DNA from: JBCDBY01 sp039182715
GTDB lineage: Bacteria > Planctomycetota > PLA2
DNA length: 12,537 nt
Reading direction: 5' to 3'
NCBI GenBank assembly: GCA_039182715.1
Contig: JBCDBY010000112.1
Span: 1 to 12,537 of the forward strand
Of this stretch, positions 7,501 through 12,537 are shown piece by piece. How positions within the stretch are numbered: position 1 is the stretch's first letter; each line of letters begins with the position of its first letter. Both the position numbers and the translations under genes were made by a program. The notes beneath the pieces are model-generated. The model was given only the letters and a program-made list of their open reading frames with translations, was not told where the DNA came from and did no database searches.

Positions 7501-7604
7501 GCCGCCGCCTCCGCTTCCGGATCGGGCTCGAACACCGGCTTCTTCCGACCGCTCTGGGCCCAGAGGGGCATGGCCAGGGACAAGATCACCAACAAGACGC
7601 GCAT
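4494..7604 (-). CDS. Exported HEAT-repeat protein
   Basis: A 1036-residue protein of unknown role. Residues 1-16 (MRVLLVILSLAMPLWA) look like a signal peptide with no lipobox Cys, so it is probably exported or periplasmic. Helical HEAT-type repeats are visible at about 60-340 and most clearly at about 640-870, where segments such as SVLVRVAAAEALAR, KSVRAAAAYAYGLIG and RTVRAAAAFAVVEL recur at about 30-40 residues. HEAT solenoids usually serve as protein-binding scaffolds. Between them, about 395-530 is a mixed alpha/beta insert I cannot name. A linker at 953-962 holds seven prolines in a row, followed by one more repeat. A Trp-rich cap recurs three times (see findings). No catalytic motif is seen. 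The ATG at 7604 is the natural start for the signal peptide, but there is no Shine-Dalgarno site. Confidence 0.9.
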   Translation of the reverse strand: MRVLLVILSLAMPLWAQSGRKKPVFEPDPEAEAAAVEERRGDQRDPIGQAIRQLAGWPSNRSRRAAEMLVVQKEKSLEPIVGVLISQRATDARLKPGGAYVLGRIGDKTHARTLILVAAEKDQHKYARIYLDAAYELDAELAVREAFRFFRLRTTTLRHQAVRFVREHIQRDNLDQVFELLDRQETDLAVAREIGVQMVDRLLQTKGVEWSEVSAAIYRTLGDPSPRVARRAMQLCASRTEQGNLDALNALITRELSYWRERSYAAIALSLHSSAYRTQPFTPESLKELQSARGLAHPRELLAQASAALALAQVALRTSDPDLVKLLDREIPIVLIEAVGAGNRHYRDFSSVMPLAYTMLRRITGKNMPDQAPAWAAWWQDHGDNFRARRELINVEEDDFLGTVIDVRPPGGGSKNGIRIAPVASMRPTYKWGQALAVEERDIADAVKLLKEVGFFDTPESDAGKVADDEALVVVRVGDLVRTVAFGNQSTAGRAAMGHMMKLGTRYRWQHFWDRDAYPSWPLFFGEMNRWFSAESDETKRADKLRELIAASLDDMIYVEDRERAVLTMKDLPGGAKAMTPEQIDALIKAVASEPATTEFVIEAVQFLVPAAGPDVSMKVINVIALGVGPQAQQLLYHVCKSLRPEQIVVLSENKNFRLRIAATRALEDVPERMSNDPLRARLGDESVLVRVAAAEALARRKDTKALPALASLAQDSTRKSVRAAAAYAYGLIGGVEGLRGIEPLLFDDAEPEVRRRAVEGLRAGKGPGSAELLLRVFENETDRTVRAAAAFAVVELETPELVDTLVQRLELTDVGSNARVALVNVLARFNDPRTTPVLKRVLRGDDVNSRDAAALGLARRWEAVGVRQLIRMVQARRHPRAAVQHLEVLTSQGFESEDYDTIARNYEDWFKTQSTATPASWFRDALKLRGYQTKVLDAFVKASKESPDASKNPPPPPPPVPGAADEAVPLLLRVMRDDDWYLARNASAIVAQRMGKGAPMTLEYFLSTQDRERSIRIFNDWWDEEEKRIEAERRG

Positions 7605-7653
7605 AGGACGGAAGTCTGGGCGCGGGGCGTCATCGGAGGGTCATGCGGGGGGA

Positions 7654-7748
7654 GGCCAGGGGCTAGGAGCTAGGGGCTAGGGGCCTGAAAGCGAGACACC
7701 TGTACGCAAGGCCCCTAGCCCCTGGCCCCTGGCCCCTGGCCCCTAGCC
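7654..7748. repeat. Inverted heptad array between recG and the HEAT-repeat gene
   Basis: The left arm has four 7-bp units, GGCCAGG, GGCTAGG, AGCTAGG and GGCTAGG (7654-7681), ending in GGCCTG. The right arm has five units of CCCCT[A/G]G (7712-7746). The spacer is about 22 bp (7688-7709). AGGGGCTAGGGGCCT (7672-7686) and AGGCCCCTAGCCCCT (7709-7723) are perfect 15-bp inverted copies, so a long hairpin is possible in the transcript. The last unit contains the recG stop codon (7743-7745). The rest of the 138-bp gap (7605-7653) shows nothing I can name. Confidence 0.9.
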
Positions 7749-9785
7749 TGTACTGCCCAACTGAAACCGACCGCGGAAACGTCGTTTGAATTCCTCCCGC
7801 AACGCCGGGAACCCGGAGAGCTGCGGATCTGACTCGAGGAGCGCGAACGCATCGTCCCGCGCCTGGAGCAGCACATCCGCGTCCCGCACCAGATCGGCCA
7901 CGTGGAATTCCGGCAGGCCGGACTGGCGCGTGCCGAAGAACTCGCCCGGCCCCCGCAGCCGCAGATCCTCCTCGGCGATGCGGAAGCCGTCGGTCGTCTG
8001 CTCCATGACGCCGAGCCGCGCTTCCGCCTCGGGCGTCCACTTGCCGGCGACGAGGTAGCACTGCGACCGGCCGCCGCCGCGCCCCACCCGCCCGCGCAGC
8101 TGGTGCAGCGTGGAGAGCCCGAAGCGCTCGGCGTTCTCGACCACGATGATCGACGCATTGGGCACGTCGACGCCGACCTCCAGCACGGTCGTCCCGATGA
8201 GTACGTCGACCTCGCCGGCGCGATACGCCTCCATGGTGCGATCGCGCTCCTCGGACGGCGTGCGTCCGGTGACGAGGCCGAGCCGCAACCCGTGCAGCGG
8301 GCCGCTGCGCAGGCTCGCGAACCCCTCTTCGGCCGCCTGCGCGTCGACCTCTTCCGACTCCTCGATGAGCGGATAGATCACGTACGCCTGCCGCCCCTCG
8401 GCGACGAAACGCCGGACCGCCTCGTAAGCGCGAAACGATCGCTCGGCGGGCAGCACCTCGGTCGCGGGCGGCTTGCGGCCCGGCGGCAGTTCGTCGAGTA
8501 CGGAGACGTCGAGGTCCCCGAACGCGGTGAGGGCGAGCGTGCGCGGAATCGGCGTCGCGGTCATCACCAGCACGTCGGGGCGATGGCCCTTGCGCATGAG
8601 CCGCGCGCGCTGCTCCACGCCGAACTTGTGCTGCTCGTCCACCACCACCAGCGAAAGCCGCGCGAATTCGACGTCGGGCTCCAGCAGGGCGTGCGTGCCG
8701 ACGACGAGGTGCGTCGTGCCGTCGGCCATCGAGGCGCGGATACGCCGCCGCTCCGGCGTGGAGGTCGCGCCGACCAGCAGCTCCACCTGCACCTCGGAAT
8801 CGGCGAGCAGCGCACGCAGCGTGCGAAAGTGCTGGCGCGCGAGCACCTCGGTCGGCGCGAGGAAGGCGGCCTGGTGCCGGTTCGCGATCGCCACCAGGAT
8901 GGCGTAGAGCGCGACGGCGGTCTTGCCCGAGCCGACGTCGCCCTGCAACAGGCGGTTCATCGGCGCGGGCGCGGCGAGGTCCGCCACGATCTGCGCGATG
9001 GCGCGGTCCTGCGCACCGGTCAGCGTGAACGGGAAGCGACGACGAATACGCTCGTCGATGCGGGGCGAGCAGGGCTGCGCGAGACCGGGCTCGCGTCGCG
9101 CGCGCGACCGCTGCAGCGCCATGGCGAGTTCGAAGTAGAAGAGCTCGTCGTAGCGGAAGCGCGTCTTGGCCGACTCGAGCTGCTCGCGATCGTCGGGGAA
9201 GTGAACCTGCGCGAGCGCATCCGGCAGCGGCGGCAGCGCACGCCGCGCGAGAATGTCCGGCGGCATCGGATCCTCGATCTGACCGGCGACCGCTTCGAGC
9301 CCCGCATGCACGGCACGACGCAGGGACGGTCCGGCCACGCCCTTCGTCAACGGATAGACCGGCACGATGCGGCCGGCGTGGATCGCCGCGTCGTCGCGCA
9401 CCACCTCGAACTCGGGCCCGTTCATCTTGCCGTCCCGTACGCGGCCGAAGAGCACTAGCTCGTCGCCTTCGCGTAACGACTTCATGAGCCAGGGCTGGTT
9501 CCACCACTGCACCTTGAGCGCCGCCGAGTCGTCCGCCACGCTCGCCTCGACCAGCGATCGCCGACCGCGAATGCGCGGCGCGCGCAGCTTCTCGATCGAG
9601 CCGCGCACGACCGCGAACTCCCCGTCGAGGATCTGCACGATCGGCTTGAACACGCGCCGGTCCTCGTGGCGCCGCGGCAGGTGCTGGACGACGTCCGCGA
9701 CGGTCCGCAGACCGAGGGCCTCGAGCGCCTTCGGCCGCACGGTCTTGAGGCCGGGCAGGTCCCGGGCATCGCTGAGGAGATCCAC
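7743..9785 (-). CDS. recG: ATP-dependent DNA helicase RecG
   Basis: RecG remodels stalled replication forks and branched DNA by driving branch migration. At 680 residues it is near the family length (E. coli 693). The N-terminal wedge begins with PGLKTVRPKALEALGL and the OB-fold region spans about 50-150. Helicase motifs follow in order: LTGAQDRAI (255-263), Walker A GDVGSGKT (282-289, Lys288), APTEVLARQH (310-319), motif II DEQHKFG (383-389), TATPIPRTLAL (409-419), and the RecG-type end block GTTVLEVGVDVPNAS and HQLRGRVGRG (561-570). GEFFGTRQSGLPEF marks the TRG-type C-terminus. The start codon is GTG (9785); no ATG is in frame between it and the heptad array upstream, and no Shine-Dalgarno site is visible. 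The TAG stop lies inside the array at 7654-7748. Confidence 0.97.
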   Translation of the reverse strand: MDLLSDARDLPGLKTVRPKALEALGLRTVADVVQHLPRRHEDRRVFKPIVQILDGEFAVVRGSIEKLRAPRIRGRRSLVEASVADDSAALKVQWWNQPWLMKSLREGDELVLFGRVRDGKMNGPEFEVVRDDAAIHAGRIVPVYPLTKGVAGPSLRRAVHAGLEAVAGQIEDPMPPDILARRALPPLPDALAQVHFPDDREQLESAKTRFRYDELFYFELAMALQRSRARREPGLAQPCSPRIDERIRRRFPFTLTGAQDRAIAQIVADLAAPAPMNRLLQGDVGSGKTAVALYAILVAIANRHQAAFLAPTEVLARQHFRTLRALLADSEVQVELLVGATSTPERRRIRASMADGTTHLVVGTHALLEPDVEFARLSLVVVDEQHKFGVEQRARLMRKGHRPDVLVMTATPIPRTLALTAFGDLDVSVLDELPPGRKPPATEVLPAERSFRAYEAVRRFVAEGRQAYVIYPLIEESEEVDAQAAEEGFASLRSGPLHGLRLGLVTGRTPSEERDRTMEAYRAGEVDVLIGTTVLEVGVDVPNASIIVVENAERFGLSTLHQLRGRVGRGGGRSQCYLVAGKWTPEAEARLGVMEQTTDGFRIAEEDLRLRGPGEFFGTRQSGLPEFHVADLVRDADVLLQARDDAFALLESDPQLSGFPALREEFKRRFRGRFQLGSTG

Positions 9786-9818
9786 GAGCCACGAATGTAA
9801 GACGAGCGATCGACGAGT

Positions 9819-9904
9819 GGGGCCGGGAGCCGGGGGCTGGGGGCCGGGAGCATGAGCGTGCAGGAGCCCCCGGCCCCCGGCCCCCGGCCCCCAGCCCCCG
9901 GCCC
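9819..9904. repeat. Inverted heptad array between the receiver gene and recG
   Basis: The left arm has units GGGGCCG, GGAGCCG, GGGGGCTG-type and GGGGCCG in a 7-bp period (9819-9851). The right arm has five units CCCCCGG, CCCCCGG, CCCCCGG, CCCCCAG and CCCCCGG (9867-9901) plus CCC. A spacer of about 15 bp (9852-9866) separates them. The composition is the CCCCCGG subtype, as at 3-42, whereas the copy at 7654-7748 is the CCCCTAG/CCCCTGG subtype. One base lies between the array and the stop codon of the receiver gene. It fills most of the 120-bp gap upstream of recG. Confidence 0.9.
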
Positions 9905-9905
9905 A

Positions 9906-10199
9906 CTACGCCAACAACGCCCGTAGTTCGTCCGGACTCACCGGCTTGAGCAGCACCGGGAGTCCCGCGCTATCCCCCTCCGCGCCGGTCAGCAGCATCA
10001 CCTTGCCTCGGAGCGAAAGCGCGAAATCGAGCGCGTCCCCGTCCGGGAGCCCCCGGTCGATCAGCGACAACTCGCAGTAGGGCGCCATGCGCGCCTCCGC
10101 GAGCGTGCGGCAGCAGACGGCTGCGTGGCCGGCGGCCTCGACGATCAGCTGCAGCAGCCGCAGTTGATCGGGGTCGTCTTCGACCAGAAGCACTCTCAT
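9906..10199 (-). CDS. Short stand-alone response-regulator receiver domain
   Basis: A 97-residue CheY-like receiver, which would be switched by phosphotransfer from a histidine kinase. It has the acidic pocket Glu7, Asp8 and Asp9 (VEDDP), the phosphoacceptor Asp48 in LIDRGLPDGD, the switch Thr71 in LLTGA and the invariant Lys85-Pro86. All key residues are present, but it is about 20 residues shorter than a normal receiver; the shortening falls in the helix alpha-3 and alpha-4 regions. No output domain and no kinase gene are in the window. The ATG at 10199 is 7 nt after the TGA of the hydrolase gene, with GGTGAGGG overlapping that stop as a likely ribosome binding site, so the two are probably coupled. 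A non-phosphorylatable or pseudo-receiver role cannot be excluded. Confidence 0.82.
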   Translation of the reverse strand: MRVLLVEDDPDQLRLLQLIVEAAGHAAVCCRTLAEARMAPYCELSLIDRGLPDGDALDFALSLRGKVMLLTGAEGDSAGLPVLLKPVSPDELRALLA

Positions 10200-10206
10200 G
10201 CGGCCC

Positions 10207-10854
10207 TCACCAGGGAAAGGCCCCCGTGAGAAACGGATTGGACCGACGCTCGGCGCCGATGGTGGTCGAGGGACCGTGCCCGGAGTAGACGACCGTCTCG
10301 TCCGGAAGCTCCAGGAAGACGTCCTGCAGCGTCTGCTTCAGCACGGCCGGATCCCCACCGGGCAGGTCGGTCCGACCGATCGATCCGCTGAACAGGCAGT
10401 CGCCCGAAAAGACGCAGTTGCCCCCGCTCGGGACGAGCGTGACATGCCCCGGCGAGTGGCCCGGCGTGAACAGAATCGTCCACTCGATGCCGGCCGCCGA
10501 AACGGTCTCGCCGACGACCAGTTCACGGTCGATTTCTGGATCCTCGTAGCCGTCCAGACCGAATAGGTTGGCGTGCTCGTTCACGTTTTCCAAAAGGAAC
10601 GCATCGCCCGGATGGATGGCAAACGGGATGTCGTAGCGCCGACGCAGTTCGGGCACCGCCCCAATGTGGTCCAGGTGCCCGTGCGTGTTGAGGATGATTT
10701 CGGGCGTCAGCTCGAGTTCCTCCGCACGCGCCGCGATGCGATCGGCCTCGTCTCCGGGGTCGATGAAGACGCACGGCTGACCGCGCCCCTTCGCCACGAT
10801 GTAGCTGTTCTCCTGGAAGGGCCCGGTCACGAGAGTCTCGATAAGAAGCGGCAT
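10207..10854 (-). CDS. Metallo-beta-lactamase-fold hydrolase, glyoxalase II-like
   Basis: A 215-residue protein of the compact YcbL/GloB-like class. It probably hydrolyses a thioester such as S-lactoylglutathione or a related thiol adduct in the cytoplasm, but the substrate is not determined by sequence. The binuclear metal site is complete: THGHLDH (His58, His60, Asp62, His63), PGHSPGH (His133 and His137 region), Asp152 in FSGDCLFSGSIGRTD, and His193 in YSGHGPS. I set the start at ATG 10854, giving the standard opening MPLLIETLVTGPFQENSYIV; the frame stays open 849 bp upstream only because it lies antisense to mqnC. No signal peptide. The gene is divergent from mqnC across 30 bp and is followed 7 nt later by the receiver gene. 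Confidence 0.93.
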   Translation of the reverse strand: MPLLIETLVTGPFQENSYIVAKGRGQPCVFIDPGDEADRIAARAEELELTPEIILNTHGHLDHIGAVPELRRRYDIPFAIHPGDAFLLENVNEHANLFGLDGYEDPEIDRELVVGETVSAAGIEWTILFTPGHSPGHVTLVPSGGNCVFSGDCLFSGSIGRTDLPGGDPAVLKQTLQDVFLELPDETVVYSGHGPSTTIGAERRSNPFLTGAFPW

Positions 10855-10865
10855 TTGAGGTCGCT

Positions 10866-10873
10866 GGTACTGT
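10866..10873 (+). promoter_or_regulatory. Possible extended -10 element of mqnC
   Basis: TGG followed by TACTGT fits the extended -10 form (TG, one base, then a hexamer matching 4 of 6 of TATAAT). No good -35 hexamer lies 17 bp upstream. Transcription would begin near 10880, giving an almost leaderless mRNA for the ATG at 10885. The complement offers TACAGT for the opposite gene. Weak evidence. Confidence 0.22.
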
Positions 10874-10884
10874 AACGCCCTGTC

Positions 10885-11973
10885 ATGACGCGGGATACAT
10901 CCATGCCGATGCTCGAGCGTGCCTACGACAAAGCCGCCGCCCACGAACGTCTGACCCCGGAGGAGGGCGTCGCCCTTCTCGAGCACGGCGACACACACGT
11001 CCTGTGCGCGCTCGCTCACCAGCGCCGGATGCACCTGCATCCCGAGCCGGTGGTGACCTACATCATCGAGCGCAACATCAACTACACCAACTCGTGCGTG
11101 ACCTACTGCCGCTTCTGCGCCTTCTACCGGGCGCCGGGGCACAGCGAGGTCTACGTGCTGACGAACGAGCAGCTCCGCAGGAAGATCCAGGAGATGGTCG
11201 ACGCGGGCGGCATCCAGATCCTGCTGCAGGGCGGGCACCACCCCGATCTGCCCCTGAGCTGGTACGAAGAGATGCTGCAGTTCATCAAGGGCGAGTTCCC
11301 TGAGATCAACGTGCACGGCTTTTCCGCGCCCGAGCTGGAGCACATCGCGGAGGTCGAGAAGGTCCCGGTACGCGAGGTCATCCAGCGCCTGCAGGCGGCG
11401 GGGCTCGGCACGCTGCCGGGCGCCGGCGGCGAGATGCTCGTCGACCGCGTGCGCGACGTGATCGCCAAGCTCAAGACGACCACCGACGACTGGATCGACA
11501 TCCACCGCACCGCACACCAGGAGGGCATGCGCTCCACGGCCACGATGATGTTCGGCCACGAGGAGACGCTCGCCGAGCGCGTCGAGCACTTCGAGCGCTG
11601 CCGCCAGCTGCAGGACGAGACGGGCGGCTTCACCGCGTTCATCCTCTGGACCTTCCAGCCGGAGAACACCGCGATGTGGCGCTACCCGAAGCTGGAAAGC
11701 CACCAGTACCTGCGTACCGCCGCGGTCGCGCGCCTCTACCTCGACAACATCGACAACCTGCAGGCCTCCTGGGTCACGCAGGGACCGCGCGTGGCCGAGA
11801 TTTCGCTGCTCTGCGGCGTCAACGACATGGGCTCGACCATGTTCGAGGAGAACGTCGTCTCCGCCGCGGGCACCACGTTCGCCATGAACTCCGAGGAGAT
11901 CGAGCGCGCCATCCGGCAGTGCGGCTTCGAGCCGCGCCGACGCAACGTCTGGTACGAGGAGGTGACCGCATGA
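10885..11973 (+). CDS. mqnC: Cyclic dehypoxanthinyl futalosine synthase (radical SAM)
   Basis: MqnC cyclises dehypoxanthinyl futalosine to its cyclic form in the futalosine route to menaquinone, using a 4Fe-4S cluster and S-adenosylmethionine. The protein is 362 residues. The radical-SAM motif CVTYCRFCAF gives the cluster ligands Cys71, Cys75 and Cys78, preceded by ERNINYTNS. GGHHPDLPLSWYEEML (117-131), HGFSAPE (144-150), LPGAGGE (177-183) and WTFQPENTAM (255-264) are typical of the MqnC/MqnE/CofH group, and the CVT-C-FCAFYR form points to MqnC. The partner gene downstream is MqnE-like, which supports the split of roles. Start: ATG 10885 was used; ATG at 10903 or 10909 would remove only a few residues, and none has a clear ribosome binding site. 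The stop overlaps the next start in ATGA. Confidence 0.95.
   Translation: MTRDTSMPMLERAYDKAAAHERLTPEEGVALLEHGDTHVLCALAHQRRMHLHPEPVVTYIIERNINYTNSCVTYCRFCAFYRAPGHSEVYVLTNEQLRRKIQEMVDAGGIQILLQGGHHPDLPLSWYEEMLQFIKGEFPEINVHGFSAPELEHIAEVEKVPVREVIQRLQAAGLGTLPGAGGEMLVDRVRDVIAKLKTTTDDWIDIHRTAHQEGMRSTATMMFGHEETLAERVEHFERCRQLQDETGGFTAFILWTFQPENTAMWRYPKLESHQYLRTAAVARLYLDNIDNLQASWVTQGPRVAEISLLCGVNDMGSTMFEENVVSAAGTTFAMNSEEIERAIRQCGFEPRRRNVWYEEVTA
11956..11965 (+). promoter_or_regulatory. Strong Shine-Dalgarno site of mqnE inside mqnC
   Basis: GAGGAGGTGA matches the anti-Shine-Dalgarno sequence of 16S rRNA along nine bases and ends 4 nt before the mqnE ATG. It lies in the last codons of mqnC, so ribosomes finishing mqnC can reinitiate on mqnE. 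It fixes the mqnE start. Confidence 0.85.
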
Positions 11974-12537
11974 CCCGACCCCAGAATCTCCCTCGGCATC
12001 TGCGCAACTCCGACATCGCCGACCTGCTCGAGAAGGCGGTCGCCGGCGATCGGCTCAGCTACGAAGACGGCGTGCGGCTCTTCGAGTCGAACGACCTCGC
12101 CGGCATGGGCTGGGCGGCCAACCGGCTGCGCGAGGAGCGCCACGGCAACGTGGCCTACTACCTCAAGAACCGCCACATCAACTACTCCAACGTCTGCAAG
12201 TACGACTGCTTCTTCTGCAGCTTCTACCGCAAGAGCAAGGACGACGAGGGCGCGTGGGAGTGGACGGTCGACCAGGTCCTCGAGCACGTCGAGTCCTTCA
12301 AGGACAGCGGCCTGCAGGAGTTCCACATCGTCGGCGGCGTGCACCCCGACCTGCCATTCTCCTATTACACGGACATGCTCGGCTCGCTGCGCGCGGCGCA
12401 CCCGGGCGTGGCGCTCAAGGCGTTCACCGCCATCGAGATCGCCTACTTCTCCGAGCTGACCGGCAAGTCGATCCGCGACGTGCTGGCGGAGCTGCAGGAA
12501 GCGGGCCTCAACATGCTGCCGGGCGGCGGCGCCGAGG
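11970..12537 (+). CDS. mqnE: Aminodeoxyfutalosine synthase, partial (right edge)
   Basis: The first 189 residues are in the window and the frame is still open at the edge. MqnE is the radical-SAM enzyme that joins 3-[(1-carboxyvinyl)oxy]benzoate to an adenosyl radical, giving aminodeoxyfutalosine, an early step of the route in which MqnC acts later. The cluster motif is NVCKYDCFFCSFYR with Cys76, Cys80 and Cys83. Further MqnE-type blocks are FHIVGGVHPDLPFSYYTDML, LKAFTAIEI and LNMLPGGGAE. These separate it from MqnC, though a CofH-like assignment cannot be wholly excluded without the C-terminal half. It overlaps mqnC by the ATGA motif and has a near-perfect ribosome binding site, so it is translationally coupled. 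Confidence 0.93.
   Translation, partial: MTRPQNLPRHLRNSDIADLLEKAVAGDRLSYEDGVRLFESNDLAGMGWAANRLREERHGNVAYYLKNRHINYSNVCKYDCFFCSFYRKSKDDEGAWEWTVDQVLEHVESFKDSGLQEFHIVGGVHPDLPFSYYTDMLGSLRAAHPGVALKAFTAIEIAYFSELTGKSIRDVLAELQEAGLNMLPGGGAE

Noticed and set aside
7902..9458. 518-codon open frame on the plus strand opposite recG
   Set aside because: RecG on the minus strand carries all helicase motifs in order; the antisense product is low-complexity Arg/His/Ala sequence.
7654..9904. CRISPR or tRNA-like interpretation of the repeat loci
   Set aside because: The units are contiguous 7-mers without unique spacers, and no cloverleaf can be drawn; no cas gene is near.
9819..9904. Intrinsic terminator for the receiver gene
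   Set aside because: A strong stem is possible but no U-tract follows on the minus strand, so it is kept as a repeat and not called a terminator.
7663..9906. 747-codon minus-strand frame overlapping recG
   Set aside because: It is another frame of the same strand, composed of Arg/Ala/Gly-rich sequence, and it reads through both heptad arrays; RecG is in the other frame.
10855..11703. Upstream extension of the glyoxalase-II-like gene to 498 codons
   Set aside because: The extension is antisense to mqnC and has no domain features; the family's usual start is at 10854.

Overview
The window is one high-GC bacterial chromosome segment carrying nine protein genes and no RNA gene, CRISPR array or insertion sequence that I can see. 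Housekeeping genes (coaE, rho, recG, a futalosine-pathway mqnC-mqnE pair) are mixed with lineage-type proteins of unknown role: a membrane-anchored coiled-coil protein and a 1036-residue exported HEAT-repeat protein. Futalosine menaquinone synthesis, a Rho with a Lys-rich N-terminal tail, GC-rich codons and the style of the HEAT protein would suit a Planctomycetota-like or other deep-branching Gram-negative lineage. That placement is inference and cannot be proved from this window.

Layout. Positions 1-42 hold one arm of a G/C heptad repeat, followed by an intrinsic terminator (43-78) for the minus-strand coiled-coil gene (100-1497). A 260-bp divergent control region (1498-1757) holds candidate promoters for both directions and a 15-bp palindrome. 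coaE and rho follow on the plus strand as a 4-nt-spaced pair. rho converges on a lytic transglycosylase gene (3842-4456), which lies downstream of the HEAT-repeat gene (4494-7604), recG (7743-9785), a very short receiver-domain gene (9906-10199) and a glyoxalase-II-like hydrolase gene (10207-10854), all on the minus strand. Divergent from the last is mqnC (10885-11973), overlapped ATGA-style by mqnE, which runs off the right edge.

How the genes relate. mqnC and mqnE act two steps apart in the same menaquinone route and look translationally coupled. The hydrolase and receiver genes look like a two-gene operon. coaE and rho are probably cotranscribed without a shared pathway. The transglycosylase and the HEAT protein both carry N-terminal export or membrane signals and may both act at the envelope, but no functional link is shown.

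The most unusual feature is a family of intergenic heptad arrays (units near GGGGCTA and GGGGGCC). Two complete copies form long inverted repeats, 7654-7748 and 9819-9904; a third is cut by the left edge. All three lie 3' of minus-strand genes. One supplies the recG stop codon and another ends one base from the receiver-gene stop. Each G-rich arm also fits a G-quadruplex pattern. Seven of nine stop codons are TAG, which is odd for such GC-rich DNA.
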